From Enoplosus armatus (taxonomy: Eukaryota > Chordata > Actinopteri > Centrarchiformes > Enoplosidae), in NCBI RefSeq assembly GCF_043641665.1, contig NC_092198.1, positions 6,322,501 through 6,386,500 on the forward strand: a stretch of 64,000 bases of DNA, given 5' to 3'. Position 1 is the first letter of the stretch; every line of letters starts with the position of its first letter. Shown here one piece after another: positions 15,901 to 28,504 of this stretch. The translations under genes and the position numbers were made by a program. The notes beneath the pieces were generated by a model. It saw only the letters and a list, made by a program, of their open reading frames with translations, was not told the DNA's origin and did no database searches.

Positions 15901-18594
15901 TTTAGCCTCCACCGTTAGCGGCGTACGTAACAGAATATGAGACTCGGTGATTGGATGTGTCTTGCCAAAATGCACCTTGGGAGGCATAGTTACCTTCATG
16001 TGCTTCCATAGTTAATACAGTTGTTAATGTTTCGTACTGATGATTCTTACGGGAGAGTTTCATGCCAGTCCAAGCTGTGGAAGAGCCCCAACTGTGAGCC
16101 ACCTCATAATGACGATGGGAAAAATTAATGGGACTTTTACGTCCAAAAACGAGGGTCGCCTGAGATACCTCCTCCCACTCGCCAAATCTAGATGCTATTC
16201 AACAGGATACATGGGAGTAGTAACGACCTTCTCATCTAACTCCCGGCAACAAAGACAATTTCTGTTACTATTGCTATAAATTTTACAGTAAAACAATCTA
16301 CGCACAATGTTATTACATATATTTGAATTAGGTCATTTATACAAATAAAGTTTTATTATCACAGTCTAAGAATAAAAGTATCTGCGTCAGTGGAACTCTA
16401 AATATGAGGACTTATATGTGCACATGTTCTGACCACACATTACGAGATAATAAAAAGATACAATGCTGTCTTTTACTCGTCCATGTATTAATTCAAACAC
16501 TGACGCACACAGCACTATCCTTGAGGATGCATACTGATGTTGTGTTTGTTTGATGGTGTTTGTGAAGGGCCTTCCCTTAAGCTATAGACGTACTCTAAAA
16601 ATTAAGTGATGAGAGCGATAAAAAAAATAAGAGGAAAAGCATAAAGACTGATTGCTTAGACCGGTCACTTTTACACAAAGATAGACTTGTGTTACACTGC
16701 GCCAAGGTGTCCAGCCAAGTGAGATGGGCTGTTGTAGCCAAACTGTACGGATTATAATTGAAGTTATGATTTCCTAGGTCAGGGGATGTTTTGTTCTGTA
16801 AGAAAATAAAAAAATAAATAAAAAGTTGCGAAAGAAAAACCCATTATACCATACACCATTGCAACCTCCACCTAGACGTAGTAGCAGTCAGTGATAGTGG
16901 AACCATATGATCATGTCACACAGAGCAATGATGCTTCTTCTCTTCACTCTACCTGAATGCTACTTGATGAAATATGCGACTACAGAGGTCTCAGGGAAAG
17001 TGCAGAAGGGCTGCCAGGAGAGCAGAGGAAAACTACGTCTTTGAAATAGGCATTTTGAAAATTGTCTGCGGCTTCTGGAACCGTGGGAGAATCGCGGGAT
17101 CACCATCAATCAGTCGGTCTTGGTAGAGCCTGGTCCTTCATCACTATAACCCCCCCCCCCCCCCCCCGCCCAGGGATCAATAAAGTATTTCTGATTCTGA
17201 TTCTGATTCTAAATGGCGATGGTCTACGCCAGTCACCTAACCAGAGGGCCTGTCAAACTGTTAGTCATCATGAATCAGCTCACTCCAATCAAAGATGCTG
17301 TATGTTGTTGTGCAAGTACGAATCAGAGGTGTCGACAACAAAAGATCAAAAGTTTTGTCACTGCGTATAACAGTGCCATTAGATTAGAGGGCTCCACACT
17401 GTCTGCCAAGCTGACACCGATGCCTCTAGTGCTGTCAGACAGGCACAGCCAGTGCTGAAATGGAGAACTGGTTGTCAGGGACAAATGTTGCTCTGATGCA
17501 GCCATTAAATCACTTTTTTTTTTTCAGTCTAGTTTTGTTGAACCCAATGAATCAAATCGGAAGTACTGAGTCAAGACTAAGTAATGTCGAACAGCTGATG
17601 TTACTTTAAAAATGACTTGAAGTGGACCTCTTAACTGTAAATATACATACATGAATGGATACGAGAAAAGAGGCGGTCTTACTTGAATATAGACGTTTCT
17701 GAACTGAAGTTTGACTTGACAAGCACAGGAGTACCACTTAGCATTAATTATAGATTCATATCATTGTGGTGGTGTGTATGCTGGGCCACTGCATGGCTTA
17801 CCACTCCAACTAAGAGGACCAGGTCATCATTAATGCTGCTTTGTGAAGTCAAACATTTGCATGTTAAAAAAAAGTATTTTGCATGCACTGTTGCTAGGTT
17901 TTATCTGCAGTGTGTGAAAGTTTGATTAAACCTAACCTGGCTACTAACACGCTTTCAACACAAAACACAGTGAAAGGAATTTTATCATTTTGGGTCATGG
18001 AAGCGTTAAGTATGAAGTGGCCTTGATATGGGAGAGTTTGCAAAGGAAGGAAAACTAATGCAAGAGAACATTTGTGAGACAGCGAGTCACATTATGGGAG
18101 AAATAAAAGGAGCTGTGATAACATGCACACACACACAAACGCACACACACAAGTTCATAACCGATGGTGTCCTCAAAGAGAGGTTATGTATATATGTTTT
18201 CAGTAAAACAAAGATGATGGAGCTGACTGTTTTTAAAAGCCTGTTTCTCCATCTCACCAATGGTCGACACCACAGTTCCCACGAAGTAAAAAGCGCCGGT
18301 GAAGTCCCATCGAGCTCTGATTGTGTCCACGCGGATGCCCGCTACGTTCGCCTCCTCGTAGTTCCTGAGGAAGTTATTTAGGTCTTTCTTACTCAGGTTG
18401 TACTTTTGGCTGAAATGCTCGAACCTTTGCGCCCAGCGCTCCTTCGCCTCTCGCTCCTTCGGCTGCTCCAGCGCGGAGAAGACGGCGGCCCCGCAGAGGA
18501 GGTAGATGATGATGAACAATGCCAGCAGGAGGAACCTCGCGTTATCCTCGTTTATCGGACCGGAGCCGCAGCAGCAACCGCTCCGACATGCCAT
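9794..18594 (-). CDS. kcnk13: Two-pore-domain potassium channel THIK-1 (K2P13.1)
   Basis: Complete gene in three coding segments: 18258-18594, 12907-13691 and 9794-9949. They splice to 1,278 bases, or 425 residues plus stop (human 408). The protein is a plasma-membrane background K+ channel that works as a dimer; mammalian THIK-1 sets resting potential, notably in microglia. Visible: TM1 about 21-42, extracellular cap with N-glycosylation sequon Asn66-Leu-Ser, pore 1 filter TIGFG 111-115, TM2 about 124-147, TM3 about 203-223, pore 2 filter TIGFG 247-251 followed by Asp252, TM4 about 273-296, and a basic cytoplasmic tail with conserved SIETD, RRMSGEMISM and MNNRLAETS blocks. The start has a good context (A at -3, G at +4). 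Unlike the two-exon human gene as remembered, an intron cuts the tail after residue 374. A glycine-rich insert lies at 184-195. KCNK12 is the nearest alternative, but the C-terminal block fits KCNK13. Confidence 0.95.
10385..10790 (+). repeat. Dispersed repeat family A, copy 1 (kcnk13 intron 2)
   Basis: Contains TTGGATTGGATTCACATGAA, CTTTGGTGATCCCTGA, GGTGAACATGGT and TTAGCATTTAGCTCAAAGCA, ending GCTGCTAGAACGGTTGTAG. The same blocks recur at 11.6, 25.1, 28.5 and 32-33.6 kb. This resembles a very common percomorph repeat of unknown class; no intact ends or coding region are visible. Confidence 0.75.
10944..10951. promoter_or_regulatory. CRE palindrome in kcnk13 intron 2
   Basis: Perfect TGACGTCA. 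One of three full CREs in the first 11 kb (also 6079-6086 and 8643-8650). Function is unproven. Confidence 0.3.
11565..11965 (-). repeat. Dispersed repeat family A, copy 2, inverted
   Basis: Minus-strand copy of the family: GCATGCTAACATGCTCACAA, GTTCACCATCTTAGTTTAGC, TTTTGCAGGTATTTGGTCAT, GACCTGATGATGATGCTAGA and ATTCATCCTGAGGGGGACAT. Together with the plus copy at 10.4-10.8 kb it forms an inverted pair within one intron. Confidence 0.75.
12907..13691 (-). CDS. kcnk13: kcnk13 exon 2: TM2-TM4 and cytoplasmic tail
   Basis: Begins at acceptor 13693-13692 and completes TIGFG. Contains TM2, the intracellular loop with a Gly-rich insert (184-195), LAGWKPSVY before TM3, the second TIGFGD filter, TM4 with CCIYSLFNVISI, a Cys/Arg/His-rich segment (about 310-327) and the SIETD site at 342-346. 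Ends LAANK at donor GTGAG (from 12906), phase 0. GC content is much higher than in flanking introns. Confidence 0.96.
15111..16263. mobile_element. Foldback/long-TIR element, family B, copy 1
   Basis: The left end carries TTGCTTTCTTGCTGAGTGTT then AGATGAGAAGGTTGATACC. The right end carries CCTTCTCATCTAACTCCCGG then CAACAAAGACAA, which is the imperfect inverse of the left. Inside, a second inverted pair exists: CTACAGCCAGCAGTTGGTTA near 15,205 and GGCTAACTGGCTGTAGCC near 15,570. No transposase ORF is present. Related copies at 23.0, 34.9 and 44.1 kb. Confidence 0.65.
17147..17211 (+). mobile_element. LINE 3' tail with C-tract
   Basis: A C-run of about 17 bases, then GGGATCAATAAAGTATTTCT and tandem GATTCT units. 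This matches the 3' end and terminal microsatellite typical of fish CR1/L2-type LINEs. The rest of the element is absent, so it is a strongly 5'-truncated insertion. Confidence 0.65.
18258..18594 (-). CDS. kcnk13: kcnk13 exon 1: TM1, cap, pore helix 1
   Basis: Residues 1-112 plus the first base of Gly113. Starts MACRSGCCCG and carries NEDNARFLLLA, the cap helices with NYEEANVAGIRVD, and RWDFTGAFYFVGTVVSTI. The donor GTGAG (from 18257) splits the first selectivity filter between Ile112 and Gly113, a position typical of this channel subfamily. The exon is GC-rich. Confidence 0.95.
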
Positions 18595-19000
18595 TATGTT
18601 GCTGTTGTCACCGCGGCGCAGCTGCAGTCAGGGACCTGTGGCATGGTGGCAACGCTTGACAAGATGTTTTTTTACGACAGAAAAGTCCTGCGCAAGGCAA
18701 TTAATTTGTTTCTCTGGCAGGTTATAATCGAGTTGGCCATGGCTGCGGATGTGGCATTGTGCTCACGAGCTTCCATGTGCAGCCCAAGTCCGAAACGCGT
18801 CCTCCAAAGACTCCTCAGTTCATCTCCACCGGCTGCGCTCTCCGGTCTGCGCTGCCGAGATGCTGAGAGAGGAGCGCAGAGGCGCGCAGCAACCTGTGGA
18901 TGCAGAGAGTCGTGCTGCGCTCTCCAAAAGAAGTCCCCACCCCTGAGCGCGCGTTTTACACACCGCCGATTGACCACCAACACGCGGTTGAACTTGCAGC
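18595..19000 (-). promoter_or_regulatory. kcnk13: kcnk13 promoter/CpG-rich region
   Basis: GC- and CpG-rich sequence continuing upstream from exon 1 to about 19.0 kb, in contrast to the AT-rich surroundings. This is consistent with a CpG-island promoter and 5'UTR. No TATA box or exact start site can be assigned. Open frames on both strands here (up to 225 codons) are by-products of the GC content and do not resemble any protein. Confidence 0.5.
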
Positions 19001-19995
19001 CTCTGCCCATTCGGCACCATATGCGAAGTCTATTTTGTCAGATCTGGTCATTCCCCCAATTTCAGCTTGTAAAGGGAATCTGATAATGAGTCCCGGACTG
19101 ACCTGCAAATGTTCGACCTGATCCCAACCTTGGAGGTTTGATTCTGGCAATATAGAGCGCGTTTGCATAGTGAGATCAATATCACTTGACCTTTCCGGGC
19201 TCTGATGAGGGATTCATGCTCCGGCCCCGTGCTTACCCGGGGACGCTGTGAGCAAATGTCAGCACGGACCGACGGTTCGAAATAAATTATTCAGGATCAC
19301 AGGGACAACAAAAGAGCTATTTCTGTAAAAGTGGGAATTTAACAACGTGATGACGCGTCCGGGGGCCGGAGCAGCAGCCTCTCTGGGTCACACTTCACCA
19401 AGTTGTCTTGATGTAAACTTACAGCAGGTTTAACAGGACGGACTGCATTTATATGACATTAACAACAACATGCACAAAACAAGCCAACTATTAGCATTTT
19501 ATACTCTTTTTACACACACAGAAGCCCAGATTATATTATCGCATTATTGCCTCTTTGTAGTCTTTTAAAGTGATTTGTAGGAGAATATCTGTGCATCACT
19601 GAAAGTATTTCTGCTCCTTAATATAGCAGTTTATGACTTGAACACAGAAAATTGGCACCATTACTTGACAACCAAATTAAACATTTTGGACACAAGATAG
19701 AGGTTAATATCATCATTAGCAACATTTGAAAACAGTATTAATAGCCAAATAACTTGATTATGATGGTATGTACTATTAAATCAACAGTCGGGCACAATTC
19801 TACGCTTCCTTAGGATACAAGTTTGATCAATGGAAGTCATTTTCAGTGTCCTACTTCTGGAGTTATTGTTGTACAACATAACAACCGCCTGCCTTTGAAT
19901 AGCAGCTCATCAGCTTGGACTGTGACCTGTGATCGTTCCTGGTGCAACAAGACAAGAGTGCAAAAGTTTCATGCTCACAAATATTATTGATTAGA

Positions 19996-20035
<40 letters not shown>

Positions 20036-20580
20036 CATATGTAAATAGTCATTAAAATAAAGAATGAGGGAAAGGCAAATACAGGTAAAGGCAATAACAT
20101 GAGGTAGTTTTATTATAGGATAAGCACATTTATGAGAAACTAGACAGACTCAAGACAAAAGTGTGAACAGAAAGGTGTATTTTTTCTGAACTATTGAGAG
20201 CATGAAGGCTGGGAGTCATTAAAGAGGAGGAAGTCGTTCATAAATACAACGACATACCTGATAAAATAATAGCCCGTGAATGTAAATGATCTGTATGAAT
20301 CTTTACTGTGTATGTGACTCACATAACAGCCACATCATGATGGATTTTATAGACTGGGCCAAATCCATAACACACAGCAAAGTATTGATATTTCACTGGC
20401 AATTATTGGGAGATTAGTGTTGATTTGAGTGTTGTTTCTCCTCTCATCAACTGCTGTAGTCTGGAGTGGCTGTTAAAAAAGCGATCAACAAGTTATAAGT
20501 AAACTCTTATGTATGCAGGACACTGTTGATTTTTACACTCAGGGTCAAACAACATTGATAATAATTAAGTAACTCAGTAA
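19001..20580. other. Intergenic, no gene seen
   Basis: AT-rich unique-looking sequence upstream of kcnk13, with an (AT)n run at 19999-20031. Nothing else is supportable. Confidence 0.6.
19999..20031. repeat. (AT)n microsatellite
   Basis: About 16 perfect AT units followed by ACATACATATG. Confidence 0.9.
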
Positions 20581-20586
20581 TTCATA

Positions 20587-21330
20587 CTGTACTATACTAT
20601 ACCATACTATACTATTATATTACAGCTGTATTATACAATACTATACTATTATATTACAGCTGTACTATACCATACTATTCTAGACCATACAGTACTATAA
20701 CATACCATACTATACTATTATACTACAGCTGTACTATACCATAGTATTCTAGACCATACAATACTATAACATACCATACTATACTATTATACTACTGCTG
20801 TACTATACCAGACTATGCTATTATACTACTGCTGTACTATACCAGACTATACTATTATACTACTGCTGTACTATACCATACTATACTATACTCTACTATT
20901 ATAACTGCTATACTGTACTATAACATACTATACTGTACTATACTATACTAAAGCACTGCAGCACAGTACTGGTAATGTACTGCACTATACTATACAATAC
21001 TATAGTATGCTATGCTACAATACTATACCTAAGTATTATATAGTGTTCTATACAAGTATATACTATACAACACTGTACTGCACTATACTATACTGCATTG
21101 CACTAAACTATGCTATACAGTATAGTATATTGTAGTACAACATACCATACTATACTGTACTGCAGTGCTATGCTATGCTATAATACTATGCAATAGTATT
21201 ATATAGTGTTCTATGCTATACTGCAGTACAGTACTGGCACTGCACTATATTATACGAATACCATGCTATAATACTATACTACAGTACCATAGAGAGTCAT
21301 TACTCCATACTATACTGCATTGCACTGTAC
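20587..21330. repeat. Degenerate TACTA tandem array with higher-order units
   Basis: About 740 bases built from TACTA/TATAC pentamer-like units. At 20.6-20.9 kb it shows a longer repeated unit of roughly 34 and 67 bases containing TTATACTACTGCTGTACTAT and TTCTAGACCATACA. The right half decays into irregular TACTATACT and CTGCACTATACT units. This is a satellite-like expansion with no coding sense. Confidence 0.85.
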
Positions 21331-24300
21331 TAAACTGTCGACATAGAATTCAACTCCATCTTCAATATTCCTCAATAATGACTAACTATGTTATCTATTT
21401 GTCTCTATTTATTGAGCTAACACTATCAATGTTTTGTTTGCTCTTTTTCAAAAATGGCAGGCTCAAAGTGAGGGCGTGTAGCTTTTAAAAAAAAATCAGA
21501 TTTACATGCTAAAAGCTGTCTCTCTCTTATACTCTCTCTCTACACTTGTCACGGTTTTGAAAGGAAATTGGAAAAAGTCCATCGTGTCCTTTGAAATGTG
21601 AGTTGTGTCTTGTTTTTCACAATGTAACATACAAACGGGCCACCCTGAAGCTGTTTCCCACAGCACTAAAGAACAAGCAGATAGTTATTTAGTTAATTTC
21701 CACCCTGGGGACTATATTGAATATGGTCTATTACCCCTAATGATTTGTGTTTCACATTGCACGGAAGCTGGAAGCTGTACTGTACCTCTCAACATGGCTT
21801 CCTTTGAATTAAAGCGTATCCTAATTTTGTGGAGATGGACAGCCAAACTGATTGGTTCCCTCCAATCTATCAATTATACGAAACAGTTGCTGCTTTACTA
21901 TGGTGTGACTTCCCAAAAAGTCCTCACAAAAGTAGAAGTTACAGAGCTCAGATGAAAGTCAGCAGTATGCTTTCCGCTGTGCACCTCTAATCTTGCTCTT
22001 ACAGAAGACCTTATTTCTTTTTAAAATGCTTTTACTTCCTGGAACTAGACTTTGTCGCTGATATTACTAATAGGTAGCTGTATGCTGCATATAAATATTA
22101 GATTAATTTACCATTCTGTTCTTATGAAGCACTGGAGATTATTGGGCTGTGGTGGCTTTATTGATAATATAAATCATAGTAGATGTGCAGATGGGTATTA
22201 AGTCAGCCCCCTATTACATTTGTGAAGATTCCCTCTAATTATGTGTTCCCTGCAGATAGGGTCAGATCATTTCAGTTCAAGCAGTACGTGTTTCTTTAGT
22301 AGTCCATGACTTGTTTCAGTACACATTTGCTGACTGAAAGAGACCCAAGCCCCAACCTCCTTCAGACAGGTTAAAGTGATTGTAGTTTGACACGTAGTTA
22401 CATTTGAAAATGTACATGTATAAACACTGCGATTACTAACAGGACTCAGCGTACATACACCATGCATTCATGTATGCGCATATATGGCCTTGATTATAGG
22501 TCATTAATTGTGACAGAGTCTGGGCATTTATAATAATGCATGCGGATGTGAATGCATGTCATTTGCTCATTTATGCATGCACACAGACCCAGCTACACAT
22601 ACATGAATCTTGCCTGTATATGTGGCTTTGATGCTGTTCCCTGCAGTAGCTGTCTCTTTCTTTGCTCGTCTTTTAACCTATACATAGCCTCATTTTGTCC
22701 ACAGTTTTCTAGTTTTCATAATTCTGCCAATCTTCTCCACAAAAGGGCCACATTCAGAGGCAGATCATTTAAATTTCATATAGCTGTAGGGGTGCTCATA
22801 ATCTCACTTGTAATCATAGACTGCATAAAATAAGTGGTCGTAGCCAGCGTGACATAACCCATTGGTTTGTGGACAACCTTGTAAAGCCTCGAATTTAGCT
22901 TTTTGGCCGTCACCATCTTGTTTTTTTGGAACCAGAAGTGACCATACTTGGACGTGAGGGTGGAGCTGGGGATCTGACAACCCAAAGACAATATGCATGC
23001 CAACCTATACCTATATTCACGGTCGGTTCTTATCTTTAACTGGTCAATAGCTTAGCCTAGCATAGAAGCAGGGGGAAATAGCTAGCCCGGCTCTATCTAA
23101 CATTCAAAAATACGAAAAAGACAACAAAAGTGGAAGGCTATAACGTGTTAATTAGTGTGCTTTAGAAGTTCTGGTAGGCAGCTGCGTCCTCTTACTGCCA
23201 GACTTTAAGCTGAGCAAAGCTAATCACCTCCTGGTTCCAGCTCTGAAATGAATGCACAGACTTGAGAGCAGTAGCAATCTTTTCACCTAACAGAATCAGA
23301 AATACAGGTGCTCCCATTCAAGAGTAGGAAGTAGCATACATTTAGAAATGAGAAGTATGTACAAATATAAGATATACAAAATACAAAATATACACATTTA
23401 CAATATTTAAGTGAAAAATAAGGCTAAAAAATATATACAATAACAATGTATATGTAAGTGTATATATATATATATATGCATTATTATGTTATGCACATAA
23501 CTTTCTACAAGAAAGCAAATATGCGTATTGATTTCATTTTGCGCATGAAAACACTGAGTGGAAATGCTGAAATTTCGGAAAACAATGTTTTTATGCTTGG
23601 CTGAGGTGGACAAATTGGGACAAAGTGCAATGGAAATACACTTAACAAATAAATCATGACGTACACGAAGCATGTGACTTAAACTTCACTTCAGCGTCCA
23701 CTTAAGACAAAAACAGCTACAGATGAAAACATCAGATCTTCCTCAAATGTTGTACCCTCTTCTTCTGTAATGGTTTAATGGCACCCAACAGGAGAATTAG
23801 CGCCACCAGCTGTTTATCTCAATGCTCTCAACTCCTGATACTCGCATAATGGTAGTGGATGGAAATGCACATTAATTCTATTATTTTCTTTTGCAGATTT
23901 TGAGGAAATTCAGTTACAATTTGTGCCACAGTTGAATAGAAACCTGCCTAACGAAGTGTAGAAATCTGTTTTAAATTCATCTAGAAGTCAAAGGAAAGAT
24001 ACAATCCTGCTCTTAATTCTGGTTTTAGTTACACATCCTGTCAGAATATGAGACACACAAGACGACTCGATTTACATGAAGAGTAATTCTAAATAAGAAA
24101 CCTAAGATGGTCTTTTTTGGTAAAAAACTGTTTATTTGGGTTTTTCATAACTTTCCAACTACCTATACGTAGTAGTATAGGTAGTACATCATGTGCTAAA
24201 GTCTGTGAGAAGTACTTGGTGGAATAAATAACTTTATATAGGATGCTGAAGCATATAATCACTTTATGCAGTTTGTTCTGGTAGGTATGAGATCTGTTTC

Positions 24301-25080
24301 CATGGAAATATTTTGGGAATATTCAAATAAGGGTTATTCATGAGTTGAGGATTAAGACATTCTGTAACCACAGTAGCAGGCTTGCCGTAACCTAATAATA
24401 ATCTTTGTCTTTTTTTATTCATAATGCATGTGTATAATATCTGGATGTGCTGACACTGTTGCAGCTGCACTACTGGCGACTGCGACTCCACCATTACCAT
24501 GTAATCTGCAAAGGTCAAAGCCATTTGTCATCAGACTCTACAACTGTAAGTGGACACTTCACCTCATATTGCCCTGGTTTTTAAGCAGCATCATTAGGCC
24601 AGTGCTCTAATGATTTGCACACCAACACATGCACACATGCACATAAACATATGCCAGATTTCCAAAGCAGGACCCTAATTTAAGCTCTTGGGTCTACAAG
24701 CGCCCACATACTGAATCGTCCTCAAGCAAGTCAATAGATCAGAACAAATCCTGCAGCTCCAGGGTAGTTGTTCTGCTGATCCTGACCTTTGACCTCCCTG
24801 TGGAGGGTGGCAAGAAAAAAATCCTTCTGGGAGTCAGGGCTGTAGGCTTTATCAAAATTTGATTGTAACACAAAAGATCACAATGGAAAATCCTGCTCTG
24901 CAGCTGCACTATCTCACCGCATGTTGGACTATTGTTACCTCTCATATAAACAATATACCACAATATAAAATCCCTCAACAGTAGACAAACACTGATTCTA
25001 GTACACATTTAACGAATCCAGATTAAATGATTAAAGTTCAACTATCAGTTGTACACGTTCAGTAAATAGTTAGTAAATTA
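21331..25080. other. Intergenic, with possible conserved non-coding blocks
   Basis: No gene supported. The stretch about 21,600-22,560 looks unique, with several TAAT/ATTA cores (for example CCCCTAATGATTTGTG and TTCCCTCTAATTATGTG), and may be regulatory. A family-B fragment lies at 23,030-23,245. A 116-codon open frame at 21,605-21,955 has no recognisable domain. Confidence 0.5.
23030..23245. repeat. Foldback family B, fragment
   Basis: Shows AGCTTAGCCTAGCATAGAAG, GGAAATAGCTAGCCCGGCTC, CGTGTTAATTAGTGTGCTTT and AGACTTTAAGCTGAGCAAAG, all blocks of the family-B element. Both ends are missing. Confidence 0.6.
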
Positions 25081-25360
25081 GCACCATCATCAGGTCAAAA
25101 TTTGTGGTGTTTGTGACCAATTATGTGCAAAACTAATGACATTCTCATCAGCCTTAGCTGTACTCTGTGTTTTTGTGTTTATTAGCAAATGTTAACATGT
25201 TAACACACTAAACTATGATGGTGAACATGGTAAACATTACACCTGCTAAACATCTGCACGTCAGAATTGTCATTGGGGGCATGTTAGACGGCTGATGTTA
25301 GCATTTAGCTAAGTACAGCTTCACAAAGCTGCTAGCATGGCTGTATACTCTTGGCCTCTG
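25080..25360 (+). repeat. Dispersed repeat family A, copy 3
   Basis: Contains AAAACTAATGACATTCTCAT, TTAGCAAATGTTAACATGTT, ATGATGGTGAACATGGTAAA and GCTGCTAGCATGGCTGTATA. Partial; it corresponds to the 3' half of the family. Confidence 0.75.
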
Positions 25361-25776
25361 ACTAAAATGCATGTACATATGGAAGTCCTGCCTTTAATAA
25401 ACAGGTCAGGTTGGGTGTGGTGGTCCTCACTCCACTCCAAGCAAAGCTTTCACCTCAGCCATGTAGAGGGTCTCAACACATTTCAGAGAACCACATTCAA
25501 CAATGTAGACCATTCTTTCATTCTTTCACACAGTGCTCGAACAATAACCACATTTTTCTCTGTTCTTCTCTGACACATTAACACACATTACTATTATTAT
25601 AAAGTATGAAAGTTTGAACAATACCAATATCTGATTTTAGCTGTGTTTTGTTAGCATGGATGTGTGTGCTTTTTTTTTTTTTTTACTGGACAACAACCAA
25701 GCAAATTACAATCTTATTCCATTTGAGCTAAATCACAAGATTCAATCGAGTTTGGCAGATTCACATTCACAGTGCA

Positions 25777-25825
<49 letters not shown>

Positions 25826-28504
25826 ACTGAGCATGGGGTAACCATAGTAACTAGAAACTAGGTTACAAAGAACTGTATATAGACAACAGTAAAGTGTACA
25901 ATAGCGTACAGTGCACCGCCTCAGTCAATATTCTATCAACAAGATGTTCCAGAGAAAGATGCTGAATATCAAGTACACAATAATAAAACCTTTGTCTGTC
26001 AGGATGTGTGTCTGAGTCTGAGGGGTTGCTTTGTCTCTATTCTGTATCTGACACTCTCAGTTTCATTCACATTGTATCATAAAAGTAATATGTGTTCTCT
26101 GTGTACTGCTACAGAAATGTCTGCACTAAAAACAGCGTGTATATGGACTGCATTAGATTCTACTGGTGCTTCTGATACTGTGCCCTTAATCTTATACACA
26201 CAGAAATGAAATATGCTGCAAGGCATACGGGAGGAAGGTTTCACTGCCTACTGCACATAGACTGCATTATGCGGTGGGGCTTATTTGGTTCAGTTGGCGA
26301 CAGAAGTATTATATGTGACTGAAATGTCCATTTGAAAATGTTAAAAGTTAGTGGTAAGACACATCATTCCCCCAACTGTAACTCAGATTTACATTCACTC
26401 ATTTGTCTAAATGTACAATGTACTCACATTGATGAGTCTGAAGAGATAAAAGTGGCCATACATACATTTCTCTATTGTCAACAAATCGTGTGGATACTGA
26501 CCGAAAAAGCCCGATATGCTATTTTCTCCTGGGGACCCATAGTGTTAAATATAAAAAAAACATTATGAAATAAATAATCGTATTAATAATACAGACAACA
26601 TATATTATATAATCATGAAACTGTGACATCAATCTGAGCACCGATCAATCAATACAACTCAGCTCATTAATATGAAATGTTATTTCATCCTGCTTCTTTT
26701 CAACAGTTTATTGCAGGTAAATGTATTTAACAACACCATTTTCCCCAAATAACTGTCTTAATAAAGTCAATCAGAACAAATGGCGCAGAGCCGTTAAGTG
26801 ACTGAATGTCGCTTTGGTCTGAGTACATCACATTCCTGGCTCTGCAATGTTTGTCTTCACTGACAGACAAATAATTATTTATTTAATATTCAACATTTTG
26901 GGTCTCCGTAAGAACCCATCAATGAGCCACATTGTTGCACTGCACAAATGTGGGCACTGTAGTTTATTTTCATGACATTATAAGTCAATCCCACAAACAC
27001 CTGTAACCTGTCCTGCTGTAAATACTCACCAGGGTGCCAAATAGTTCCCAACAAATGTACTATTTACTCCTGTTTGACTAATGTTTGCTAAAAAAGTACA
27101 GTGCCCAGCTGCTTTAGGAACCTACGGTATGTGGTCTCATTTAAAAATGAGACTATATATTTGTGACCTGATTTAAAGATTTACATCTTCAGTAGGAACC
27201 AATGGGCTTGAGTGCCGCATACAGTGGAGGAAGTCAGAAAGTATAGAGAGATTAGGTGTTGTCATGGGATTTGTTCACATTAACAAAAATATAGGATAAT
27301 GACTGAAAAATAATGCTTTTCTATGATCCAGGTTAAGACATTTATCAGTAGTTCACCTTAGTTTGCATTACAGACAGAAGTTCATATCAAAATGCATGAA
27401 ATGTATTGGTTTGAAAAGACAATGTATTGGTCCCGATTTGTTAATAGACTGGAGGTGTATGAGAAAATTCTTCCCCTTTTGATATTTGCCGTGGCTTCAG
27501 GTGATGACTTGAATCTTCTCAGAAGCAAACTGCTCCAGTTTCGCCTTTTCATATGTAAATTACTAAATATGTTGCTCTACAAAGGACTCTGTCCTTGCTA
27601 CCTAGTCCACTGTGTTGGACTAAAAGCAGTGGGCTTCCTCTCTATTGCACAGGAGTTGTATCAACAGATACAGAGCTGGGATTAGTTTTGAGCCAATTAA
27701 CTGCTTTGGGCGCCATGGCTGCTTTTCTGTATGTGTGTGTTTCTGTGGGGAAAAGCACTTATGCACATATAGTTCTGTTCATGTCTTTACATATTAATGT
27801 GTGTTTGTGCATCCATGAGAGGCTTTCTTTGAGGGAGTCTGTGTGTTTGACTGTGTGCAAGTTTGTGTGGAAGGCCTTCATCTCCAGTGCCTTTGATGCT
27901 CACAGCTTTCTCCTGTCTTTTGTGAAACACAGGGGGATAGCACTGTGGCACTACTGTCCAAAGCCTGTAGAGATCGCAGCCTCTTCAGTCCACTTTAATT
28001 GGTCGGGGAGGGATAATGAGCTTGTTTCTTTTGAGGAGGAGTGATCGGCCACAGAAACAAGGAGAGTCGTAATAACAAAGCTAAATTGGAGAGACCTGTC
28101 CTTCATGCTATCCATGCTATCAACGATGTCAAAGAAATGATTCGTCATCCCCTGGAAGGTGATGACAGTTGATCTGTGGTCGTCATCCTGGCTGATGAAA
28201 TGTCTCCCACCTCTGCTGGAGGGTTCACTTTTTCTTATTTGAAATACTGAAGCAAGAAACAGATCTGTTCAATATCTTGAGCCGGACACTATCCCAAATA
28301 GGACCAATAGACTTTGCTGTGAGCATGGGAGCACAAACAGAACTATACTGGCTATTTGGTTTGGTTATTGTGTTGGAGCTACTCATGAGTTTTGGCCCAC
28401 GCATGTAACAATAATTGAATATAATTGTCAGGTTTATGGCCGGGAATGTCTTGGAATAGTTATGTGTACTTTTTATGCGCTAGCCGCGTGACTCTAGTTT
28501 TCAC
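25361..28504. other. Intergenic, no gene seen
   Basis: Holds the TC microsatellite and otherwise unique AT-rich sequence. A 149-codon open frame at 27,595-28,044 is the longest here. It shows no recognisable domain and reads partly through GT-rich sequence (TGTGTG), so it is not called. Confidence 0.5.
25779..25822. repeat. (TC)n microsatellite
   Basis: About 22 perfect TC units. Confidence 0.95.

Larger units (their letters stand above)
13692..18257. other. kcnk13: kcnk13 intron 1
   Basis: A 4.6-kb intron splitting the first pore filter. Holds a foldback element with inverted ends (15.1-16.3 kb), a LINE 3' tail (17.15-17.21 kb) and CA-rich sequence at 18122-18150. No other gene is seen on either strand. 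Confidence 0.8.

Noticed and set aside
18406..19083. 225-codon plus-strand open frame
   Set aside because: It runs antisense to kcnk13 exon 1 and through the GC-rich promoter. The translation is low-complexity with no known domain, and is explained by few stop codons in GC-rich DNA.
27595..28044. 149-codon open frame
   Set aside because: No recognisable motif or compatible neighbouring exon, and it passes through GT-rich sequence giving VCVSVG-type residues. Not distinguishable from chance.
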